Shown: positions 20,556-33,262, counted from the stretch's first letter. The stretch is DNA of 64,000 bases from Notospermus geniculatus (GCA_002633025.1 NMRB01001594.1:71061-135060), one strand, 5' to 3'. Program-made: numbers and translations. The notes: generated from the letters alone by a model not told the origin.

Positions 20556-23500
20556 TAGTAAGCTTCGCCATGCAACTTCCACAGTTATCTTCCTTCTCTA
20601 TTCGTGAAAATGCACTTGAGTGATGGACAGTGGGGTTCCTATGACAAACATCTGTGTGAGAACCAGCATTCCCTCTAATTAAAAATACAATCCTTTTGTT
20701 CAAATATAGGGGTTTCTAGTGGGAAAAAATAGTCTGATCATCCAGGGGAGCGGCAGAGCCTCAGGTGGCTGGGTTTGATCCGTTACTACATAGAAACGGG
20801 TCACAGCTTGTCTTCAGGCTAAACTTCTCATCCCAAACCGAATTCTTCGGTCAGTATTGTTAAAATGGATCATCTGAGGGCAAAACGTGTGGAACTCTTG
20901 TCTCCACTGTTAACTAAAATAGACATGATCTTTATTTGAATGATGCATTTCATCTAATTGACAATGGTGACTTCAAGGTTGGAGGGTTTATCAACAAATG
21001 GTGATATTTGAAACCAATGAAGTTACAGGTGCTTCTATTGAAATGGGAGAACAGCGAGGTGCCAGGCTATAATCTCCCCTTTGCTGATGATCAAATCCTT
21101 GAAGGGTTTTCCCCCAGGGTACTTTTGGGATAGAACTGCATCAAGTCACTTGTAAGAACTACACTTAGAATTTTTACCTTGATTTTGTTTTCAAAAAGGA
21201 GTGAGGTTTAAAGTACCTATTAGGTACTTAACGTTAAATGACAATAAATTTTAATCAATGGATGTTGTCATACTAAAATTTCAGAAGTTTGTTTGCTTGT
21301 TTGTGTGTTTGTCCACGATTTTCTCCAAGACTGACGAATGGATCGCCCCCAAACTTGGTAGGCACATGCAAACAGACCTTGGAAGAGTGCTCACAAAGCC
21401 AGAATTTTGATTTGCCTCATAGATATTGAAACATTAAGATTTAACGAAAATAACAATGCTGTACAGCTTTTGACATCATGACGTCACCAAGATTTTGACA
21501 TGTCCATCCGTGATGTCAGCAACGTCAATTGACGAAATGACATCATTATGCCACTCGAACGGGTATGATGTCATTACATTCCCAAGCGCTCCTAATGACG
21601 TGACGTGTCTAGCATGAATTAGCAGTTCCCACTGAACGGGTATTGCCTAGTTAGTGGGAACTTTGAAGATGTATTCCTTATTCCACATTGCTAATTTTTT
21701 TATACCGTACGCCATTCCCTTCTATCAGTTCAAGGACGTTTTCAAAAATGGGACAAACTTTAACGAGTATGAAGCATTCTCCTCCAATTGACTTATACCA
21801 TAAATGGCAGTTGGTTTCGGATTTTGTTGTACTAGAATTTTTCATCAGGGCCAAGGTCGTAGCATTATTGGCCTTGGTAAGAACGGAAGAGCCACCTCAA
21901 GCTACCGGCATGGTTTCTGATCATGCAATGCTGTGGTAAAATGTACGTGTACATTCCACTGATGTTCTTATATAACTCAGGCAGTAATGTGAAATTGTCA
22001 AGCCTTTATTAGTGAAGACATATGCCTGAATTAAATCATCATGGTGATAGAATACAGAACCGAATGGATCATTGCTAAGTGATTAACCAAATTAACCAAG
22101 AGTGAATTTCATTTAGCATTAAGAACGACTAGGAAACTGTCGGCGGACTCTCACCACTTTAAAACCACTTAGAGCTGGCAATCATGTGATATCGCGTGGA
22201 AACACACTAAAGTAATTTATGGTAAAAGGAGTTCCTCTCCGCAATATAGAGTTATGGCTCTGTGCACCGCATCCCCACGAGGCTGTGTTCATCTTATATC
22301 CACATTCTCGTTTATTCTCTAATCATATTGACCACGGCGGAGCCTGTCCAGTTTGATTAGAATGAGATGAACCATAAATATCAAGAAAATGCCAGTTTGC
22401 ATCTGGTGGCCGACTCAGGCCACGAGATCTATTCTATCATCTCCACCAGCAAAGCTTTCCATATCCCCAGACCACTTAAGTCATAAACATGATGAGCCAT
22501 ACGAGAATCATTAGACAGTGAAGTCAAAAGAATCATCCCCTTGGTCCCTTAGCAATAACGCTCCCTCGACTTATGATTCACCGAAGCTCGGTGTTGATCT
22601 ATAAATTCAATGAGGCTGTTCTCTGGTGATCGTCAGCTCAGCTGAAGAGCGCCGATGATGATCACTTCCTCTCAACTGTGTCTTGATCTTCCTGGGAGAA
22701 CTGCGCCAATCTTACAAGCCTGGTCTCATTTCAACCCTTGTCATAACTATTGTCACACGTATCGTTGCATTCATAGCGCGGTGGCTCTAAACGATGACGG
22801 ATGGTTGAAGGAGGCTTTGTGGGATGTAGAAACCCGATGAAGCTTACCCGCAACAAGGAAGCGACACTTGTCTACAGCTTATTGTATCCGATACTGATAG
22901 TCTTCATCATCCTGAGACGGTATTAAGAGATACTTCTCAAAGAATTGACACTTTGCATCTGGGATGATTTAATTGGAAGCAAATCAAGGGGACATTAGCT
23001 GTCACTGTGAGTGGACACGGCCAATACACTTCAATGAGTGAAGGAGAAGTGGACCGTCGGGGAAGGTTTGAATTCGATGGAAGGGTCACATTACCGTAAA
23101 TTATTACCCTGGAGCAAAGATCACGTGCGGTAGCAGGGTTGTGACAGCAACTGCAATTTTGACATGGCAGCAGCACAGTGGACAATGCATAAAAGATACA
23201 TATACCAGAAAGAAGATTCTATATCGATCATATTCTTTGTTAGGGTAGATGCAGGGTTTGTCAACAGGGGCCTACCATTATGGCAACGTTTATGTACCGG
23301 TATCAGGTATATATTGGAGGTGCTAAAAGATGTGCACTTTTCAACCCTAAACAACAAAGGCGGAGTAATTGTGTGGTTGGGTAAGGGAGCAGTGGGCTTC
23401 CTTCTTTGTTCCTATTTTACACATCACTTTCTAAATATTTATGGAATATCATACTCACGTAGCCATTGTCAATATTGATCTGTAAAAGGGTAGCCATAAT

Positions 23501-23734
23501 GTGCTTTGCACGCGGCACCCCGATTAATCTGGAATAAAAATAAAAAGACGGAGTATGTGGATCATTTTCCCTGATTCTGTGTCTTTTGTACATCTTCCAC
23601 ACTGGGTTGGCTTTAGAAATGGCATGGACCAAAGTTTTTCCGGTCTGGTTATTGAGCTGCGTGTTCACTCAGACCACAGCCCCAGGTTTACCAACCATTG
23701 TATCTCAGGTTCAATTCTTCTGCCAATGTAGGAA
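20556..23734. other. long unassigned stretch
   Basis: No supported exon. The segment around 21280-21440 (TTTGTTTGCTTGTTTGTGTG followed by TTGTCCACGATTTTCTCC) has the look of a dispersed invertebrate repeat, but only one copy lies in the window. Confidence 0.3.
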
Positions 23735-24005
23735 ATTGGGTTCGTCCTTTGCCTCAACTGCCATGTGATGCTGGCAAAGGTGGTGGCTGTGTTTAATTGG
23801 GTTCGTCCTTTGCCTCAACTGCCATGACTGCCATGTGATGCTGGCAAAGGTGGTGGCTGTGTTTAATTGGGTTCGTCCTTTGCCTCAACTGCCAAGACTG
23901 CCATGTGATGCTGGCAAAGGTGGTGACTGTGTTTAATTGGGTTCGTCCTTTGCCTCAATTGCCAAGACTGCCATGTGATGCTGGCAAAGGTGGTGACTAT
24001 GTTTA
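23735..24005. repeat. 61/70-bp tandem repeat, 4 units
   Basis: Units start at 23735, 23796, 23866 and 23936 with ATTGGGTTCGTCCTTTGCCT. The first unit lacks a 9-bp stretch (ATGACTGCC-type) present in the other three. Confidence 0.95.
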
Positions 24006-24721
24006 ATTGTGGTAAATTATCGGTTATCTCAAACAATTGCATTAGGGCCTACTCTACATCCCCTGAAGATCTGTCAGCTAGATTTTTTCTTGTGTCATCA
24101 GCAGCTCTCAGATCAAATAGAGGAAGGATGACCGGCCAGTATGGATGTCCCACTCGTTAGTCAGACCTCAATCCACATCATGCGAGCATGTGTTGTCAGA
24201 TGTACTATCATCAAGACTTTTCAATGAAATCAATTACGGCCAATTCTCAAGTCCAGGAAAGATTTTGAAGTGGTTCAAGTGGATCACTCCACCACATGTC
24301 CCCATTCACTTTCTGCCAGCATATGTTCTACTTTCTTTCAAGTCGCGATGCATTGATCGTAGGGTATATCGATGCCTCCTAATGAAACAATGGATCCAAC
24401 ATCTCCCTACTTATCTTTCGCGTATTTCGACCATATGGACGCAGGGGTATTTGTTCTCATCGCACTGAGGAGAGTGTGCTCTAGACACCATATATGGTAA
24501 AACCTCAACATTTCTCTCATCCACAGGCCCGAAGTAAGAAACCTGGTGCCATTCAAAACATGTAAAATAACCATAGAGTACCCAACGCCAAAACATCATG
24601 GATATTAACTTTTAAAATGGACTTTATAGGCCGCCATCACATATCTTTTCGAAATAATTCTTCTAGCCAGAGATGTCCCTTCAAAAAGTCTGACTGCATA
24701 CAGCACCAAGGCCCCTGCTTT
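24006..24721. other. unassigned
   Basis: A minus-strand open frame at 24599-24411 is not supported by a family match. Confidence 0.3.
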
Positions 24722-24892
24722 TAGGCGCGGATCTGGGGGGCACACCCGGCACACGCCCCCTTTCGGCCAACAAATCTGTAAAATTGACCATGAAATTCTG
24801 AAATTTGGAGCAAATCATTGAAATTCACTGCAGATTTCAATGTTTCTTGCACAGTGCGCCCCTCTTTATGAAATCGTGGATCCGCCCCTGGC
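24722..24892. mobile_element. family G element, copy 2
   Basis: Left end AGGCGCGGATC, right end (inverted) AGGGGCGGATCCACGATTTC. The interior AAATTTGGAGCAAATCATTG is as in the other copies. Confidence 0.85.
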
Positions 24893-25337
24893 TTATTTTT
24901 TTTATATGCTGCAAAGCATGTCTGCAAACCAGGGCACTTTGATATTAAAACTTTTATGATGATGCACGGATCAACCTAGGCCTACATTGAAACAACCATC
25001 GCATTATCATGAATACGGCGAACTCAGAGATGCACTGAGTAGAATGGGAATATCTAAGCCTTGGTCTTAAATTCATGGACTGCTGATCCAATATCTAAGT
25101 CATTACTGACACCTGCTTACACATTAACTTGGTATGGTAATAAGGCCTATCTTCATTGCATTCAACAGGCCTATGTTGTGAAGACTTGTGTTGTAGGAGT
25201 CACTCTCTCACACGCAGAACTATTAACTGAGCAGTAATGAATAAGTGGCATTAAAAGGTGGAGTCAATTTGATATGTTGGCCAGCAGAAATGTACAAACA
25301 GTGGCATGGATATAGAGAGATCATGTAAAGCTACTTG
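24893..25337. other. unassigned
   Basis: No gene seen. Three TAGGCCTA-type words occur here. Confidence 0.3.
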
Positions 25338-25808
25338 GGCCATACCAAATTGATTGTTCGTTTAACGGATTTCCCTCTACCCCAAATTGCCAAAATGAAA
25401 TAAAATTTTTTTATTTCACCCGCATCTCCAATTCAGTGTTTTCAGAAGGAAAAAAAAATTTTTTGTGCCCGCACCATTCAATCATCCTTAGTGAAAAAAT
25501 AAAAATAAAAATACCGTTTTTTTTCTTGGAAAACATGCGTAAGTTTCTCTCAAGTCGCAAACGCTGCACGGAGCACATGACCTCGCAGTGCCCCGCGATC
25601 TGGGACCCCGTGTTGCAAACTGGTGGTAACCCCATAGATCAATGGCTGACGCCAGGAGGTGAAGAGCCCTGGTAATATTGTTATTCAAATCACATTGATG
25701 TAGTTTATCAGCTCAACTCCTTCATTTTATTTTTATTTTTTTTCGCCAGCAGCATGCCACTTTTGGTGAGAGAAGATCCGTTAAACTAACAATCAAATTG
25801 GTATGGCC
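25338..25808. mobile_element. 471-bp palindromic MITE
   Basis: Ends GGCCATACCAAATTGATTGT and, inverted, GGCCATACCAATTTGATTGT, continuing into AACGGAT. Runs of A/T lie just inside each arm. Confidence 0.85.
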
Positions 25809-26055
25809 TTGGACGATATTGAGTACCAAGTACCGAATATGAGCATTTTTAGGTGAAATCACTCGAGTTGTTGTAGGCCTACCCGGTACTTTGAATTTGG
25901 TTGGGATGAGGCCAAAGGTCAGCATCATATCACTGATCTTGTACCGTACATGTAATTTTTTTAGGATTCAAGCATTTACATGTATGTGAAGCCAGAACTG
26001 ATTAAGTAGGCTACAATATCACGATAACTAGGAAATGATGTTCGCAAAAGTTTAG

Positions 26056-26236
26056 TTGGGGGTCTTAGTTTTATAGGACAGTGGGTCTTAGTTTTATAGT
26101 AGGGTCTTAGTTTTATGGTATAATGGGTCTTAGTTTTATAGTTGGGGTCTTAGTTTTATAGTAGGGTCTTAGTTTTATAGTACAATGGGTCTTAGTTTTA
26201 TAGAGTCTTAGGTTGCAGGGTCTTAGTTTTATAGAT
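26056..26236. repeat. GGGTCTTAGTTTTATAG minisatellite
   Basis: About eight units of 17-25 bp with variable spacers (GTACAATG, GGACAGTG and none). Confidence 0.95.
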
Positions 26237-28187
26237 ACCCCAGAACATGACATCATGTCCTGAAAGCTAATGTCAGATCAAGCCTAAAACTTGCATTTGG
26301 ACAGAAATGAGGCAAAGGGACTCTTATATCAAATATGAGGAATCCAGGTCATGGCCGCCAGGTAGCCATCTTGGATTTTATTCCACTCCATAAATTAAGA
26401 ACCGCTTGAATGTTCAATCAACTTCATATCTTAGAAACATTTGAAAAACAGTAACTTAGGCCAAAATTCTCATTATATATGTATATATTTTAATGTCCCA
26501 TAGCGCTTTCATTCCTCTTGGAAATCTTCAGTGGAGAACATAATGATTTGGGTCAATGCGAGACCCTGTCGATTTTGGTTGTACTCTGACTTTCCATACC
26601 TTCACATTTTTTTGTTGAAAGAGGGAAGATCATTTGAAAATCAAATGTCATTCCTGACACTACACTTTGAACTGACCAGCAGATCTGCGTACCATTTTTC
26701 TTTTTTTTTGGAAAAAAATCTACCAGCAAGACAAGCGTTTACATTGGAACACAAGGTGAACAGAGTACTTGATGTTATTCTGTCTACAAGTCCCTCAGTT
26801 GTCATGGGAGAATGCTTAATCATGCTGCATAAGTCCTGACAATGGTTTTGCCTCCAACAGCGCAAGAGTCAAGCGGTCACGCTACACTTAGCAAAGCAAT
26901 GAAACTGATGACAAAAGTTGGCCGAGTCAAGCATGAAAGACTACAATCTGTATAATGGCACCTGCCTGTCTCTCAGTTGCTATAAACACACAGTTTTATA
27001 GATTAAAGTTTTTAAAGGGGCAGTGTGTACATAAAATTCTATGTTTGTTCTGATTCGGTAGAAGTGTTGTTGTGGGGTCCACTTGAGCCAAGGCAGCAAA
27101 TCGGCTGGACATCTTAAAAGCCTGATTCACACTGACCCTTTTTTTGAAATTTTCTGAGTAAGGGCTTACCCATTGATTACTGAATGGAAGCCATACACAC
27201 TGAATTGGCATTTTTTACAAAATTAGATAAAAATATGGGTGTGAAATGGGCTTTACAGCAGCATACAATATCACAGATCACTGGGATCCCCATGAAACAG
27301 AAACAACTTGAATTCATTGCTGATGGCATTCATAATATGCATCAGCCTTGATGAACTGTTTCATCGATCAGATCAACATCATGGGCTGTGAAAACTCTGT
27401 TGTCAATCATCGCTGAGGTTCTGGTTTCCCCGGCAACATCAAAAAGATGTTCCAAGTCCATCTTGCATCTCAACCAGTTCATTCCTTTCATTAGTCACTT
27501 AAAAAAATCTTTCCACAACCCAACCATCAAATGTGACCGGGTCGTGAAAACCCGGCCAAAGTCGCTAGGGAGTAACATGTAGGCCCTGATCATACTCCCC
27601 TTTGTTGCACAATGATCTCTTCGGTATGCCTTGCCCTCAATTTGAAGATCCATAACACCCATCATAAAGTCAAACAGCTTTTAATGGTAATGAATTAGAT
27701 AGAAGGGGGGCACGCGCCTGTTACAATCATCCCAATATACATTAAAGAAATCGTAAATAATTCATTTTCAGTAGACTACCGTGTCTCGAATTTGTGAATG
27801 AAAGGGATGATTTTATGACCAAGTTCCATATGGGTGATGAGACTCGTCTTTGTGATCTAATAGGATATTGCTTTTATGGAGTTGAAAAGTTAGCTTACCA
27901 TGAACGCTTAGAGTAAATTAATCAGGTGGCCAGGGCTAATTGTTTGGTCTCTGATCCCCAAAGGAATCATCGATCACAGTATCTCTCAGTAGCCGTTGAG
28001 GTGTGTCAGATAATCTCAGATATTACCAGAGCTAATCAGAAAATAGGGCAATTTTTTGTCAAGAAAAAATCTGCTGCATTGAGTCTTTAAAGGAACTCAA
28101 AACTTAGTGTAGTATACACTAGTCAAAATAAACAAGATTGTTTACAAAAAAATTGAAAAATATCCCTTAGATAATTATGGACAAATA
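26237..28187. other. unassigned
   Basis: An open plus-strand frame at 26531-26839 lacks family or splice support. Confidence 0.3.
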
Positions 28188-28268
28188 ATAATAACGGGTT
28201 TCTGAGGTGAAAGCTTCCTACCGGATTCCAACCCACAGACCCTCGCATTAGGCATCAATCGCCACAGT
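28188..28268 (-). mobile_element. tRNA-derived SINE fragment (family S3)
   Basis: The reverse strand reads GATTGATGCCTAATGCGAGG and a degenerate box B, then GGTAGGAAGC and the family's tail. It is truncated. Confidence 0.7.
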
Positions 28269-28285
28269 ACCCTTAGATAATTATA

Positions 28286-28476
28286 ATGGTGAGTTCTTAT
28301 ATAGCGCTTCATAGCGTATTACGCTCTCTAAGCGCTTCACACATTATTACTCCAGCCTATGATTCAGAAACCATTTCAGGCCAGTTGAGAGTTACAGAGT
28401 GGCATGGCCGGGGATCGAACCCGCGACCTTCCGATCACGAGTCCACAGCCCTAACTATTATGCCACCGCGCTCCCC
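28286..28476 (-). mobile_element. tRNA-derived SINE (family S2)
   Basis: The minus strand begins GGGGAGCGCGGTGGCATAAT with a box-A-like GTGGCATAATAGTTAGG and a perfect box B GGTTCGATCCC. The tail contains GTGAAGCGCTTAGAGAGCG and AGCGCTATATAAG. ATAATTAT on both sides is a likely target duplication. The extra body and tail exclude a normal tRNA gene. Confidence 0.8.
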
Positions 28477-28961
28477 AATAATTATGATGATGATAACAGT
28501 ACGCAAGCTTTCAGGGTGTCCCAAAAATTTCCACAGATCATCATACATGAAAAATAGTCCTTGTTTCATCCAAATCAGTCAAGCCAATCAGGAGTTATGT
28601 CATTTTTTGTGTACACAAGATCCAAAGCTAAAATTCAACATTTTACAAAATTACTACCTCTGATCAGTCATGTGACATGCTGATATTTTGAGAACACTTT
28701 CAGAAGTCTATAGAACAGCTGTGAACCTTTTATCAGTTGCAAAAAAACCAAGTGCCAAAGCAATGTACTGGGAGATAAAAGTTTAAAGCTTTTGAAACCA
28801 GATGCACAATAATTGTAGGGCAATTACAACAACACCCTTGCCACACCCGTACTTTGTGCTTATCAAATGGAAGTTTTGATGTACGCTGTAAGTTCAGAAA
28901 CTGATATACAAATTTTTATCATAGGATTGCATTCAGTGGGGAACCGTACATGTAACATCAC

Positions 28962-29255
28962 GACGTGGCGCTGCGAGCGGTGCGTCCGAAGTTTCTTTTT
29001 TCTAACGTTATTTCCATTTCTTTATGGCGTGAAAACAACCCTTAATTTTGTTTCGGTCGCCTGGCATTAACATTTACATCGTCTTGTAGGAGATGAAAAT
29101 TTCTGCATTTTTCGGTGCTTTTTCCTTAAAATGTTCCTTAATCTCATTCCTGTAGAAAAATGTACAGCTCATTTTTTCATGACGCAACGTCAACACCTAA
29201 AATGACGTCGCTTCGGTCGCACCGCTCGCAGCGCCGACCTGTCGGGATAAACGGC
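28962..29255. repeat. ~300-bp dispersed repeat, copy 2
   Basis: The partner of 17069-17370. Outer segments GACGTGGCGCTGCGAGCGGT and (inverted) GTCGGCGCTGCGAGCGGT make terminal inverted repeats, so this is probably a MITE. Confidence 0.85.
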
Positions 29256-29518
29256 ACGCGGGTTCATCATTGTTCAATGAAGAAGTTCAGTGGTAGAGAA
29301 GAGTATATGGAAAGGAACCACCTAGAGTAGCCAGGCGCGGATCCCCCCCCCCCCTGTTTACCAGAATCCTCAATCCACCCCCTAGTAGCAAATGACAAAA
29401 GCTCCACTAGTTTTTCATCCAAATAACTTAAGGAAATTACACTGAAATCCAAGACGCTGAGACTGACCTTTCCAGCCATATTGGACGATGCTTTATTCCA
29501 CTACAGTACCAACTAACA

Positions 29519-29813
29519 AGGAGGAGCCCGGTGGTGTAGTGGTTCAGGTCTCCGACTAGCGGTCAGAGGGTCCCGGGTTCGAGTCCCACTGGGCGTGAGA
29601 CTTTGGGCAAGTCTTTGCCTCACTGGCCTCTTTCCACTCAGGTGTATAAATGGGTACCGGTCGGAAATGCACGATTGTAGCGCTGAATGGGCAGCTCATC
29701 TGAGTTCTACTGAAAGGTTTCAGGATAGACTGGGGTTAAAATGTAAAGTCGGATGACACATCTACCATTGTTGATATCAGACCATAAACCCAATCTTTAA
29801 CTTTTAACTTTTT
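29519..29813 (+). mobile_element. full-length tRNA-derived SINE (family S1) with 14-bp TSD
   Basis: Box A TGGTGTAGTGG at 29532-29542 and box B GGTTCGAGTCC at 29576-29586 lie in a tRNA-like head. A 200-bp body and a TTAACTTTTAACTTTTT tail follow. AGTACCAACTAACA occurs exactly at 29505-29518 and 29814-29827, a perfect target-site duplication. Confidence 0.93.
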
Positions 29814-29827
29814 AGTACCAACTAACA

Positions 29828-30368
29828 CCCCCTCTTGACTATTCAGCAATCAACCCATGAAAATTGCCCCTCCCTGAGAGTATATACTTATAATAAGTAT
29901 TCCTCCGTGACGATCTCATCTTTTATTCATCACCATGATCTTGTCATATGTTCTAATGGCTGATTAAAGGTGCATCTCTTCACAGTTGAGTCAGCTCACA
30001 GAAGTCAACCTAATGAATTTACCATGAGTTGTTTCAGCGAGTAAACTGTTGTTGGTTTTTATTGCCAGTAGATTTACTGCTGTATAACTTAAAACATGGG
30101 CAACAGGTGACTTATATGTAAGATGAGTAACTGGTATCCTGATCAATAAAACTTTTGCAAATATATTCAGGGTAATGACAGTGCATTTTCATTATCGTAA
30201 TCTACCAAGGTAGGAAATATCACAAAATGGATATAAGAATAGTTATAGTTATAATTTTTCTACAACTGCATGCAACAGGAAAGCCAATGACCACTTCTAG
30301 AACTTAAAACTACTACCGCAGATGGAAGCTTTCAATGAAGTATTCACAACAATATTAAAGATCACGGG
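29828..30368. other. unassigned
   Basis: No gene recognised. Confidence 0.3.
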
Positions 30369-30605
30369 TATTTTCGCGGGCCACGAAAACCATTGTTTAC
30401 ATTTTGTTTGTTTATGTCCAGTGTTTTATTGTCTTATGAGTAATTTGTTGGTGGCGTGCCCCTCTAAAAATTCTTTTGACACCAAAAGTATTAAATTTGA
30501 TGGGTTGGCATGTCCCAAAAAGTCCAGATAACACGATGTATAAACATCCATGTTTACAAACATTGAATGTAAACAAAGAAGTTGTGATACATTATCTTTA
30601 AGCAA
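30369..30605. repeat. dispersed repeat, third copy of the 56770/58822 segment
   Basis: Shares GGGCCACGAAAA, TGAGTAA-TTGTTGGTG, GCCCCTCTA, ATTCTTTTGA, AACATCCATGTTTACAAACA and ACATTATCTTTA in order with 56770-57003 and 58822-59067. Confidence 0.85.
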
Positions 30606-31085
30606 TATCATTGTATTGTTTATGGAGAAACTGCAATGCAAACATCAGGAAAATCTACAAAGATCCTTGTAAATATCAAGCAATAGAGTCATGAGAGAGA
30701 AAAAACGTCATTTATGTCTCATGACCAATATTACGATATCTCAAGCTGTCTACGCAAAAATCAATTGCTTCCTGATTCTTTGGAAAAGTGATCATAGATA
30801 TTTCTAGAAAGATCTAACACAGAAAGAAATCAAAAATAAACAACAAAGAATAAGGAATGTGATATTTTCTCAACATATTTGATCAATGGTACTATGGTAG
30901 ATCCAAACAATGTGAGATATGTAATGTCACTGACTTCAGCTTCACAGAGATACAACATGTACACGGCAATATCTGGTTGAACACACTGACATGACTGACA
31001 CACGCATATCTCGCCAATGCAGAGAGTGTTGACGAAAGCTTTCTGAGTCCAGAAAAGGCATCACCAAACCAAGTCCCTTCTCCTG

Positions 31086-31345
31086 GGCCAATATTCATAA
31101 AACAACTTAAGTCTAAGTGTGACACTTATCTTTTCTGTTCAACAATTAAAGGATTACTGTCACACTTAGACCTAAGTAGCTTTATGAATATGAGTCCTGG
31201 GTCAAAAATCGATAAGCGAGCTTATCTATTTTTGCCTGGGTGCATATTCATAAACATACTTAAGTCAAAGTGTGATACTTATCTTTTGTGTTGAACAAAG
31301 GATAAGTGTCACACTTAAACTTAAGTAGTTTTATGAATATGGGCC
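31086..31345. mobile_element. two adjacent palindromic MITEs around a small hairpin
   Basis: Palindrome A about 31086-31198 and palindrome B about 31238-31345 share ATATTCATAAA-AACTTAAGT ends and a GTGTGA...CTTATC core. Between them lies TGGGTCAAAAATCGATAAGC with its mirror. CCTG flanks the whole on both sides. Compared with the copy at 32062-32130, the elements interrupt the segment just upstream of a candidate splice acceptor. Confidence 0.8.
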
Positions 31346-31367
31346 CTGAAGTCTTATGTTCCTCCAG

Positions 31368-31604
31368 CATCAGGTACAAATTTGCCATTGTTTTTCATCA
31401 AGAGAACAATGTCCTAAATGTAATAATTTATCACAAAATGGTCCAGATAAAGTGGTACGGATGTACAGAGAATTTCAGTCTGTATGACAGCAAAACCAAG
31501 AATGCTGACGTTTCTATCCCTCAAAGTGCAGAGGACGAAAAAAATGCCGCCGTTGCCTTCTGCCGGAGAAACTCCATTGAAATTGATTATTACAAGCTTG
31601 AGAA
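31368..31604 (+). CDS. candidate internal exon, unknown protein
   Basis: The acceptor GTCTTATGTTCCTCCAG and donor GAGAA|GTGAGT bound 237 bp open in one frame. It reads IRYKFAIVFHQENNVLNVII, YHKMVQIKWYG, ENFSLYDSKTKNADVSIPQS and ends IEIDYYKLEK. The composition (mixed hydrophobic and charged, no low complexity) and both splice sites look like real coding sequence. I do not recognise a family. Neighbouring exons were not found. Confidence 0.45.
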
Positions 31605-32061
31605 GTGAGTGATATTAGCCATCAACATCTCATATCAAAGAATTATTTTCCACTTTGTGATCTGTCAATGTTTCCATTCCAGTGGACATTAAGGAGGCAA
31701 GGTGTAACTTAATGTCATAATTGCGGCAACTTTTCAATTTAAGATTCCAGCGAGGCAATAACCTCACACCGATAGAGATGCCAGTTCTATGAATATAATT
31801 AGTTTAGAGGAAGTTGTGATTAGATTGTGGAAGAGGTAGAGATGATAGCTTGGGGCACTCGATGATACAAGCAAGTCATCCCAATCATTCCTTGGTTATA
31901 GTGACAGCAACCTCAGGAGTGAGGATGTGAAAATACAGAGTAATAATGGACAGTAGGATCCAATGATTAGAAAAGCTTTTCCAAGTAAAAGGCAAAGGAA
32001 AACATGCCTTCCCTTCATGTGGTGTGATGATGGAAACACTGGCAGTAACCCAGACGTCATG
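31605..32061. other. unassigned
   Basis: Would be intron if the 31368 exon is real. Confidence 0.3.
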
Positions 32062-32130
32062 GATTTGGCATCATCAAACCAAGTCCCTTCTCCTGGAGTC
32101 TTATTTTCCACTAGCATAAGGTACATGTAC
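32062..32130 (+). repeat. duplicate of the 3' splice-site region upstream of the 31368 exon
   Basis: TCAAACCAAGTCCCTTCTCC, TGGAGTCTTATTTTCCACTAG and ATAAGGTAC match the segment at 31049-31085 plus 31346-31376. This copy carries no element insertion. The match stops soon after the acceptor. Confidence 0.7.
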
Positions 32131-33149
32131 AACAAAATCTGCTTGGTTTGAGGAGCGCTGATAGCACACCATCCACATACCACATGCAGCATCATGTGCG
32201 TACCATCCTCGTATCTTCTGCGGACGTCGCGCACTGCCGTGAAAGGCACGCAGTGAAGACGTAACATCATTCAATTGTGCAACATACTGTACTTCACGAA
32301 GTTATGTTTTTGGACAAAAAAATCCTTGGGTCTTGTTGACCAAATCAACTGACGGGCTAAAAACTGGTCCCTGATTTTCAAACTTTCTGGTGTCACCGAT
32401 GAACTACTGTCTTCAGAACCTCATGCATCACAAGCTTCTCATCAAAATAGACACACATTTTAGTTTTAATCACTGATGTTCTGGAGTTTTAGCAGTTGTG
32501 CTGAACGAGGTTATATCCTCTCAGTTTGCTTGAAATGTTCAAAACAGGTCAATATACTCCCAAGTTTTTCACCTGATTTCATACAGTGGTGTAGTTGATT
32601 AAGTGCCAGCTGCACTGATATCTATTGTAATCTACAACCCTACAATCATTCTCCACACATCAATTCAACACTACATTCAAACTTGAGGCCTTGCCGATCC
32701 ATTGAGGACCAAGAATATGGTATAAAGTCAAGTATAATAGATAACTGAACTATCATGCAGCTGACTTGATGAATAGGGCCTATTCACTTTATCTGAAATC
32801 AATAAACGCCTCCAAACATGATCCAGGCCGAAGTTCTGTAAGTTGTGATCAAGGCCTTTCACAAAGCGGCAACAAGAATCTGTCGAGAATGTATCCCGAG
32901 AATGTATCCCAAGTATGTATCGCAAGTGCAAGAGCAATAGGGCTCTTTGAAATACAAGCAAGATTTCCAAAACAGCCCAATAGGCCAACGTCAACATTTA
33001 GAAAGGATTCCTTCTGAAGCCTAACAGTATGCATTAGGTGACTCTTTCTCTCTCCCCACCTTGATAAGACTGGTCTCCTGTCCAACCTATATATAGCCAG
33101 TGGTAACAGCGAGGCTGGACTGATACCATGTCGAAACAAAAATGGCTGC
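32131..33149. other. unassigned
   Basis: Several open frames on both strands, none supported. Confidence 0.3.
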
Positions 33150-33262
33150 CATAGAAACATTGAAATCTGTGGTGAATTTCAATGATTTGCTCCAAATTTA
33201 ATGGTCAATTTTACTGATTTGTTGGCGGAAAGGGTGCGCTCCCCCCTTGGATCAGCGCCTGG
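33150..33262 (-). mobile_element. family G element, copy 3 (partial)
   Basis: The inverted copy runs GAAACATTGAAATCTGTGG to GGTGCGCTCC and ends near TGGATCAGCGCCTGG. The outer GGATCC end on one side is missing. Confidence 0.8.

Noticed and set aside
24411-24599. Minus-strand exon reading FWRWVLYGYFTCFEWHQ, flippase-like
   Set aside because: Resemblance to P4-ATPase membrane segments covers about ten residues only, and the rest does not fit.
26531-26839. 102-codon plus-strand open frame
   Set aside because: No family match, no clear splice sites, low-complexity Phe run in the middle.
29519-29600. Functional tRNA gene
   Set aside because: Boxes A and B are present, but the head is followed by a SINE body and tail and the whole unit is bounded by a target duplication. 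The same reasoning applies at 28286-28476 and 34426-34554.
30892-32270. Minus-strand coding of the duplicated segment (GEGTWFxDA)
   Set aside because: The duplicated ~70 bp is open on both strands. Substitutions do not favour either, and the plus strand has the better splice context.
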